Assembly (NCBI GenBank): GCA_964572065.1
Contig: CAZNER010000025.1
Location: 1 to 26,230 of the forward strand
DNA: 26,230 nt
Direction: 5' to 3'
From: CAZNER01 sp964572065
Lineage (GTDB): Bacteria; Patescibacteriota; Dojkabacteria; JAHIVN01
Shown here: positions 22,303 to 26,230 of the stretch, one piece after another
Position numbering within the stretch: position 1 is the stretch's first letter
Layout: each line of letters begins with the position of its first letter
Notes under the pieces: model-generated
Seen by the model: only the letters and a program-made list of their open reading frames with translations
What the model was told of the DNA's origin: nothing
Databases searched by the model: none
Position numbers and translations under genes: made by a program

Positions 22303-22555
22303 TTTTTACTCCTGCTAGTTTATATATTACAGCAACTTCTTTATTTTGTAAAGGCTTAACTTTTTTAACAATCTTTGGTGCATGTCTTATTGCAAGCTCA
22401 TGTAATAATTGAAGATTGCCGAAATAATATCTGATCATGTCTCTACTAACTCCCAATTTTAACATATCAGATCTTGTAGGTAATACTTTGTTTTTCTTAA
22501 TAAAATCAACTGTTTGTTTGAATATTTGATCTTTTTTAGATAGTTTTGATTTCAA
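22292..22555 (-). CDS. HTH DNA-binding protein, TTG start
   Basis: 87 residues from TTG 22555, preceded by AAGGAGG at ideal spacing and overlapping the upstream TGA as TTGA; no earlier ATG exists in frame. Residues ~26-56 (LPTRSDMLKLGVSRDMIRYYF) form a helix-turn-helix of the TetR-like or phage-accessory kind, followed by GNLQLLHELA. The C-terminus is basic. It probably binds DNA as a regulator or targeting factor; the target is unknown. Confidence 0.7.
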   Translation of the reverse strand: MKSKLSKKDQIFKQTVDFIKKNKVLPTRSDMLKLGVSRDMIRYYFGNLQLLHELAIRHAPKIVKKVKPLQNKEVAVIYKLAGVKNVK

Positions 22556-22803
22556 TTTTTCCTCCTTCTTTTATTTTTGTTCTCTAATGGTAGTACAACA
22601 GAATCTCCTCCATGTCCATGAATCAATGATATTTCATCGAGATTATTAAAAATAGTCAATGTAGGATGATTTGAAGATATCCACTCCATTACAGCTCTGC
22701 CGCTGGGCATGACTGAAATTAAAGCTACTATACCAGTTCCAGATACTTTATTTGTATCGTGCTTCCTAACTAATTTGTATAACTTTATGTTATCACCTTC
22801 CAT
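22552..22803 (-). CDS. Conserved small phage protein (SGTG...GHGG family)
   Basis: 83 residues. LVRKHDTNKVSGTGIVAL ... MEWISSNHPTLTIFNNLDEISLIHGHGG matches a widespread small phage/bacterial pattern (VR-x-x-D-x-SGTG-x-VA ... W ... HGH-x-G), beta-rich, function unknown. The C-terminus is basic (KNKRRRKN). It contains the SD site for the TTG start of the following HTH gene, so the two are coupled. Confidence 0.65.
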   Translation of the reverse strand: MEGDNIKLYKLVRKHDTNKVSGTGIVALISVMPSGRAVMEWISSNHPTLTIFNNLDEISLIHGHGGDSVVLPLENKNKRRRKN

Positions 22804-22963
22804 TATTCACCAACCACAAAGTTAAGTCGTAAATACCATTAATTATTAAAATACCAAAAAACAAAACAACAAATTCTCTTAAGTAATACTTTAAGTCGTT
22901 ATTATTTTTTATTAAAATCTTATTGTCTGATTTTTTAAATGGTATAACATTATTCTTGCGCAT
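22793..22963 (-). CDS. Small single-TM protein
   Basis: ATG 22963, five bases after the metalloprotease stop, opens a 56-residue frame to TGA 22793-22795. A basic/Asn-rich N-terminus (RKNNVIPFKKSDNKILIKNN) precedes a TM segment ~29-50 (EFVVLFFGILIINGIYDLTLW). AAGAAG is a weak SD. It fills the only otherwise empty stretch here. Function unknown. Confidence 0.55.
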   Translation of the reverse strand: MRKNNVIPFKKSDNKILIKNNNDLKYYLREFVVLFFGILIINGIYDLTLWLVNNGR

Positions 22964-22968
22964 ACTTC

Positions 22969-23475
22969 TTAATTACATTCGTGAAAATTTTCTTTAAAAT
23001 TAACATAATTTGTATTAGTGAACAACTCTTTTAAGTAATATTCTTTGTTTCTAAAATAACCTTGCCAATTAGCTGACTTATTCATTATACTCATAGGTAA
23101 TATACATTTACCTTTATGTTCTGCGGCACAGTCATTTGTATGACTTAGATTTAATACACAATGTCCAAACTCATGATAAAGAATTAACTCTTTTTGTTCT
23201 TCTGAAGCATTATCAAACCATTTTCTATCTATAACAATTTTTCTAGGACTCTTGAAAGAACAATATCCAACTCTTTTTGAATTATATAAATTCCTAGTAT
23301 TACCAAACCAAATTGTAAAATTCTTTTCAGGTAATTGTTTTCCAAAAATTTGAGCATCTTTTTTAAATTTTTCGTAATAGTACATCAATCTAAAGTCATC
23401 TTTAGAATAAATAGTCTCTGCAACATTAACATTAATTACAAAAAACAATACTACGAACAGAAAGAAAGGAAACAT
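22969..23475 (-). CDS. Secreted zinc metalloprotease
   Basis: 168 residues. A cleavable-looking signal peptide (FPFFLFVVLFFVINVNVAET) targets it to the periplasm. The zinc motif is HEFGHCVLNLSH (~100-111) with the downstream PMSIMN resembling a metzincin Met-turn. The third His is seven residues after the HExxH, one more than in classic HExxHxxGxxH, as in a group of small bacterial metalloproteases with HE-L-GHC. Several Cys could form disulfides. A secreted protease in a phage early region could act on a periplasmic host protein or in superinfection; target unknown. Start coupled to the upstream stop as TAATG. Confidence 0.75.
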   Translation of the reverse strand: MFPFFLFVVLFFVINVNVAETIYSKDDFRLMYYYEKFKKDAQIFGKQLPEKNFTIWFGNTRNLYNSKRVGYCSFKSPRKIVIDRKWFDNASEEQKELILYHEFGHCVLNLSHTNDCAAEHKGKCILPMSIMNKSANWQGYFRNKEYYLKELFTNTNYVNFKENFHECN

Positions 23476-23939
23476 TACTTACTTAATTCCCTTAATAATT
23501 GTTTAACTTCTTTTGATTTTCCCAATTCTTTCGCTATATCGCGAACAGCTTCTAATTCGTCCTCATATACTTGCATAAGCCTTTTAGGAAGTTTCCCCGT
23601 ATCTTCTAATTGTTCTCTTAAATCTAAAACAAGTTCTAACTTATCGCAGAGTTTTCCTAATCTAGCTTGTTTAGTGTCTTCATACTTTGGTCTCATCTCT
23701 TCAAAATATTCCAAACCTTTTAAATGTTTCTTAGCTGGACTAGGAATATCGCCAGTGATAGATTCTTCAATGTCATGGAAAAATGCCGATTCGTATTCTG
23801 TTCCACCTAAGTAATTATAAAGAGCCCCTACTCTAAAACTATGCTCAGCAACACTTTTATTCTGCTGAAGTCTGTGAGTTTGAAATCTTCTAACATTATG
23901 AAGATTTAGTGCAAGTTTTAGTTGATCCAGATTTATCAT
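23475..23939 (-). CDS. HD-domain 5'-deoxynucleotidase-like hydrolase (YfbR/DatZ-like)
   Basis: 154 residues. NVRRFQTHR (~15-23), VAEHS with His33, FFHDIEE with His55-Asp56 and LCDKLE with Asp99 give the HD metal set and match the YfbR type of dNMP phosphohydrolase; phage DatZ-type dATPases share the fold. It would remove phosphate from deoxynucleotides in the cytoplasm and so shape the dNTP pool, perhaps with the DUF1599-like protein. Start overlaps the upstream gene by 44 nt. Substrate not readable from sequence. Confidence 0.82.
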   Translation of the reverse strand: MINLDQLKLALNLHNVRRFQTHRLQQNKSVAEHSFRVGALYNYLGGTEYESAFFHDIEESITGDIPSPAKKHLKGLEYFEEMRPKYEDTKQARLGKLCDKLELVLDLREQLEDTGKLPKRLMQVYEDELEAVRDIAKELGKSKEVKQLLRELSK

Positions 23940-24207
23940 CTTTAACTTCCTTATTTTTCTTAGTGTACCATAAATTAAGGACTTTACGCAACAGCTCTAT
24001 AGCTCCTTGATTTCTTTTATGTTTTTTTACTTTTAGATCTGGAGTAGGTCTTTTTTCCTTTGGAAAATCTGTAGGATCAACTTCAAACCAAGTATCATAA
24101 TCTGCCTTAGTTAGGTTTCCTCCAATGTTAGCTATATAAATACTATGGATCGTATGTCGATCAGAATAATCACCATATGGTATAACCTCGATAGTGACTT
24201 TAAGCAT
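23896..24207 (-). CDS. Conserved small phage protein, unknown function
   Basis: 103 residues. The N-terminus MLKVTIEVIPYGDYSDRHTI with SIYIANIGG and YDTWFEV resembles a beta-rich family common in phages (M-L-x-V-x-E-L-x-P-x-G-D pattern). A basic middle (KVKKHKRNQGAIELLRKVLN) and Lys/Ser/Thr tail follow. No catalytic motif. The last 44 nt overlap the HD gene. Function unknown. Confidence 0.6.
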   Translation of the reverse strand: MLKVTIEVIPYGDYSDRHTIHSIYIANIGGNLTKADYDTWFEVDPTDFPKEKRPTPDLKVKKHKRNQGAIELLRKVLNLWYTKKNKEVKDDKSGSTKTCTKSS

Positions 24208-24364
24208 CGCCCTTCTCCATCTCCAAAATTATTTTGTTCCCTTCAACATACACATGAATAACTTTATCGCCATTATTCCTAACAAACAACTCCAACCCAG
24301 AAAAAGTATTAGAACTGTCATCGGGCTTATATAACCTAAAACTATCTTTACTATAAAGGTTCAT
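24200..24364 (-). CDS. Small phage protein, start uncertain
   Basis: 54 residues from ATG 24364: NLYSKDSFRLYKPDDSS, then LELFVRNNGDKVIHVYVEG and an acidic end. The frame is open to ATG 24394 and TTG 24415, but neither has an SD, and the extra residues (RPPCVISNC) look non-coding. Beta-rich small protein of unknown function. It is the first gene downstream of the candidate structured region. Confidence 0.5.
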   Translation of the reverse strand: MNLYSKDSFRLYKPDDSSNTFSGLELFVRNNGDKVIHVYVEGNKIILEMEKGDA

Positions 24365-24415
24365 ACAATTACTTATAACACAAGGCGGCCTCATGGTCAA
24401 ACACCAAAAAGCCAA

Positions 24416-24699
24416 AGATACTAAATCTGGTATATACGCATTTACATAAATTGATTACTGTCTGTAGCTAATAGAAGCTAGGAGACTCTAAGATTACTTT
24501 GACCTTTGCGCTAGGCACTGATAACCAATACGCCGGACTTACCATGTCCTATAATCTCTTTATATAAGTTAAGTATATATACGCCGTTCACATCCTAAGC
24601 TCGCCGCATCTAAGTCAGTTTCAATGCTCAGGATACTCTGCACGCTGCTATCACCGATGATTTATATTAAAGTCCTAAACAGCTTATCGGAACAAAGGA
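24416..24699 (-). ncRNA. Non-coding, GC-richer region with RNA-like pairing (candidate structured RNA)
   Basis: No credible ORF on either strand for 284 bp, in a block where genes otherwise touch. 24601-24660 is 50% GC by count, while flanking genes are clearly AT-rich. On the minus strand AUCCUGAGC (24626-24634) pairs with GCUUAGGAU (24592-24600), 9 bp with one G-U. AGAUUAU (24551-24557) pairs with GUAAUCU (24491-24497), 7 bp with one U-G, and encloses a GGAC/GUCC hairpin and a GGCGU/GUGCC hairpin. UAGCU...AGCUA gives another. AGUCCU/AGGACU just after the ATPase stop is followed by TTTAATATAA and could end transcription. Known classes (tRNA, tmRNA, group I intron core) are not recognised. 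An origin or control region is an alternative. Confidence 0.4.
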
Positions 24700-25635
24700 C
24701 TAGAATCCATGAAGCACACGAGATAACAATTCAGCTTTACTCATCTTTTTGTTATTACTCGGTTGTGAGTAAGGATCCAAATCTTCAAGTTCATCGAGAG
24801 CAGTTCTACTATTTATCATATTCTTTGCTCTCTCGGCTGCCTCTTCTAAAGACACGCCAATACAAAATACACTAATAATCAAGTCTTTGATATGATCTAT
24901 TGTCATACCTTCTGTGGCCTCTACCCATGCCTCGATGTTTACATTCTCATCTGGGAAGGTTTTAGCTTCAATGAATAGCCTTCTCGTTTCTGCATCAGGA
25001 AGAGGCACTTCTACCACAGTAGCGAACCTACTAGGTCTATCCTTAATTCTAGGTGGAATCTCACTGATATAATTAGTTGTTGCAATATAAACAACATTAT
25101 CAATCTGAAGTTCTCCGTCTAATAGTGATAAGAAGTTTGATTCGTCTTGATATAAGATTTTCTCAAACTCTTCAAATACAACCAGCATTCTAACATCGCC
25201 TTGAATCTCTCTTACGATCTTTGCTCCTGCAGATAAGATTGTCGGAGTAGGACAGAAGAATACAATACCACCACGCTCAACTTCTTCTTGCATTAACTTA
25301 ATAATAATACTAGACTTTCCAGTTCCGTGTGTTCCGTGAAGTAAAATACCTCTTTTATAGGTCATACCACGTCTATCAAATCTTTTTCTTACTTCCTCAC
25401 TCCAAAAGTTATTTACTTCTTCGATAATCTGTTTACTAATAAAAGACGGAAGATCAATAAGAGTATCTGAAGTTACTTGCATATTATTAAAGTAAATTTG
25501 ACCATTAGCATCTCTTTTAATGGCGTATACCCCAGGAGCTAATTTATCTACTCTTTCAATAGGTCTAGATGGAATATAGATATCATTTTCAAATAGAGAA
25601 TAGTTTACGTAAAGATTATTTTTTGATTCTTTCAT
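24700..25635 (-). CDS. AAA+ ATPase, second copy type
   Basis: 311 residues: an N-terminal ~90-residue domain, Walker A GTHGTGKSS (101-109), Walker B LVVFEEFEK (~151-159), sensor-1 TTN in ATTNYI and RPSRF (200-204), then a helical lid ending acidic. It is the same broad AAA type as the protein at 8959-9960, with similar layout (ILLHG/ILLYG before the P-loop), so they are probably diverged paralogues. Walker B has Glu-Glu instead of Asp-Glu or Glu-Asp. Role unknown; a clamp-loader-, chaperone- or protease-unfoldase-like function is conceivable. It overlaps the small TM gene upstream by 20 nt. Confidence 0.82.
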   Translation of the reverse strand: MKESKNNLYVNYSLFENDIYIPSRPIERVDKLAPGVYAIKRDANGQIYFNNMQVTSDTLIDLPSFISKQIIEEVNNFWSEEVRKRFDRRGMTYKRGILLHGTHGTGKSSIIIKLMQEEVERGGIVFFCPTPTILSAGAKIVREIQGDVRMLVVFEEFEKILYQDESNFLSLLDGELQIDNVVYIATTNYISEIPPRIKDRPSRFATVVEVPLPDAETRRLFIEAKTFPDENVNIEAWVEATEGMTIDHIKDLIISVFCIGVSLEEAAERAKNMINSRTALDELEDLDPYSQPSNNKKMSKAELLSRVLHGF

Positions 25636-25765
25636 TACAACTTTCTTGCCTTATTTGTTTGATTAGTTTTTCTTTTCTGGGTACATAATCAAAAAAGAAT
25701 AATAACCACATTAAAGTAGCTCCCAAAATGTAACCTGTGATAAATCGACTGCTTGAAATAAACAT
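25616..25765 (-). CDS. Small single-TM protein
   Basis: ATG 25765 overlaps the uracil-DNA glycosylase stop as TAATG and opens a 49-residue frame to TAA 25616-25618. TM segment ~8-25 (FITGYILGATLMWLLFFF), then a basic tail (PRKEKLIKQIRQ) on the probable cytoplasmic side. It fills the gap between two genes exactly and overlaps the ATPase start by 20 nt. Function unknown; it could tether the neighbouring ATPase, which is speculation. Confidence 0.6.
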   Translation of the reverse strand: MFISSSRFITGYILGATLMWLLFFFDYVPRKEKLIKQIRQESCNERIKK

Positions 25766-26230
25766 TACTCTTCCAGACTCCAATCTATATTACCTAATCC
25801 TATATTGTCAAGTAGCTCATTAACTTTTTTAAAATGTGGGTGAGTCCTGAATTTATTTCCTGCCCTACCGCTAGGATGATAAGTCTCATAAATTATTCCA
25901 TTTTTTATATATTCTTTAAATCTTTGAGATTCTTTACCCATCATCCAATATAAGACTGGCTTATATTGTAAACTGTTGATAACATTGATAATAAATCTAT
26001 CCCAGAGCCCTTTATGAGCATTAGACTTTCCTTCTATTGTAGTCAAAGAAGTATTTAAAAGTAAAACGCCTCTTTCTGCCCAAGGACTAAGGTCTCCAGA
26101 CTTATAATGATTATAACCACTTAACTCCATAGATTTATGAATAGAACGCAGAGATGATGGTATCGGCCTACCTTTAGGTACACTAAATGCCAATCCACAA
26201 GCATCTTCTTTTCTAGGGTATGGGTCTTGA
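25765..26230 (-). CDS. ung: Family 1 uracil-DNA glycosylase (5' end outside window)
   Basis: The frame is open to the window edge and translates as QDPYPRKEDACGLAFSVP, so the TTG at 26193 is not the start. QDPYP is motif A of family 1 UDG with its catalytic Asp; YP replaces the usual YH, as in some phage members. GVLLLNTSLTT, the WMMGKESQ region and motif B HPSGR (instead of HPSPLS), then IDWSLE, complete the fold. It removes uracil from DNA. The gene leads this part of the leftward block and is coupled to a small TM protein by TAATG. About the first third is missing. Confidence 0.9.
   Translation of the reverse strand, partial: QDPYPRKEDACGLAFSVPKGRPIPSSLRSIHKSMELSGYNHYKSGDLSPWAERGVLLLNTSLTTIEGKSNAHKGLWDRFIINVINSLQYKPVLYWMMGKESQRFKEYIKNGIIYETYHPSGRAGNKFRTHPHFKKVNELLDNIGLGNIDWSLEE

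Noticed and set aside
23335..23814. Plus-strand ORF of 159 codons opposite the metalloprotease and HD genes
   Set aside because: It is antisense to two genes with clear catalytic motifs and has low-complexity Ser/Phe composition typical of a shadow frame.
24462..24540. A 25-codon ORF starting ATGGTAAGT on the minus strand within the non-coding island
   Set aside because: Too short, no SD at proper spacing, in-frame stops on both sides, and it coincides with RNA stems.
24491..24557. A functional tRNA gene
   Set aside because: The closing stem and a D-arm-like hairpin exist, but there is no T arm with GTTCGA-type loop and no regular 7-nt anticodon loop.
26160..26193. TTG 26193 as the start of the uracil-DNA glycosylase
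   Set aside because: The upstream in-frame sequence encodes the catalytic QDPYP motif, so the gene continues past the window edge.
1..26230. CRISPR arrays, insertion sequences, integrase or attachment sites
   Set aside because: No spaced direct repeats, transposase, integrase or flanking duplications were seen on either strand; the only clear tandem repeat is the coding repeat at 1241-1449.

Overview
The window is a stretch of an AT-rich, double-stranded DNA tailed-phage genome. It is probably metagenome-derived, because one run of exactly 100 N looks like a scaffolding gap. Evidence for a phage: tightly packed short genes with ATGA/TAATG/TTGA stop-start overlaps, a lysis block, and a full replication-recombination set (PolA-type polymerase, primase-helicase, RecA-like recombinase, SbcC/SbcD, probable OB-fold ssDNA-binding protein, HNH nuclease, uracil-DNA glycosylase). 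Lipobox lipoproteins, a signal-peptide metalloprotease, an M15 endolysin and frequent Shine-Dalgarno sites (GGAG/AAGGAG) suggest a Gram-negative, SD-using host. No ribosomal, metabolic or integrase genes are visible, and no host can be named from the sequence.

Layout. Positions 1-4042 are read rightward (+): the C-terminal end of a probable virion protein, a coiled-coil/TM holin-like protein, an acidic Met/Glu-rich repeat protein interrupted by the assembly gap, a membrane-anchored trypsin-like serine protease, an M15 peptidoglycan peptidase and a small membrane protein. Positions 4039-26230 are read leftward (-), with no visible gene on the other strand. The two transcription units converge at one TTAA where both stop codons overlap.

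Reading the leftward block in its direction of transcription (from 26230 down): uracil-DNA glycosylase (cut by the window edge), a small TM protein and an AAA+ ATPase; then about 285 bp of GC-richer, apparently non-coding DNA that can fold (candidate structured RNA); then small conserved phage genes, an HD deoxynucleotidase-like protein, a secreted zinc metalloprotease, an HTH protein, a metallophosphoesterase and a probable OB-fold ssDNA-binding protein. A hairpin follows, then the archaeo-eukaryotic-primase/helicase fusion, the DNA polymerase, a DUF1599-like protein, a possible spanin pair and small genes. Next come the RecA-like protein, SbcD, a PLP-dependent aminotransferase, SbcC and a second AAA+ ATPase. 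The block ends with HNH nuclease, peptide deformylase, a possible FKBP-like protein with its own promoter, a ClpP-like protease and unknown genes.

Gene cooperation (inference): helicase-primase, polymerase, SSB, RecA and SbcCD form a self-contained replication/recombination apparatus. The HD and DUF1599 proteins may shape the nucleotide pool. Deformylase, ClpP and the FKBP-like protein suggest a phage protein-maturation/turnover module. The most unexpected gene is a compact fold-type-I aminotransferase with all key PLP-site residues, translationally coupled between sbcD and sbcC. Eight small genes that lie between, or overlap the ends of, the larger ones were recovered by reading the strands directly.
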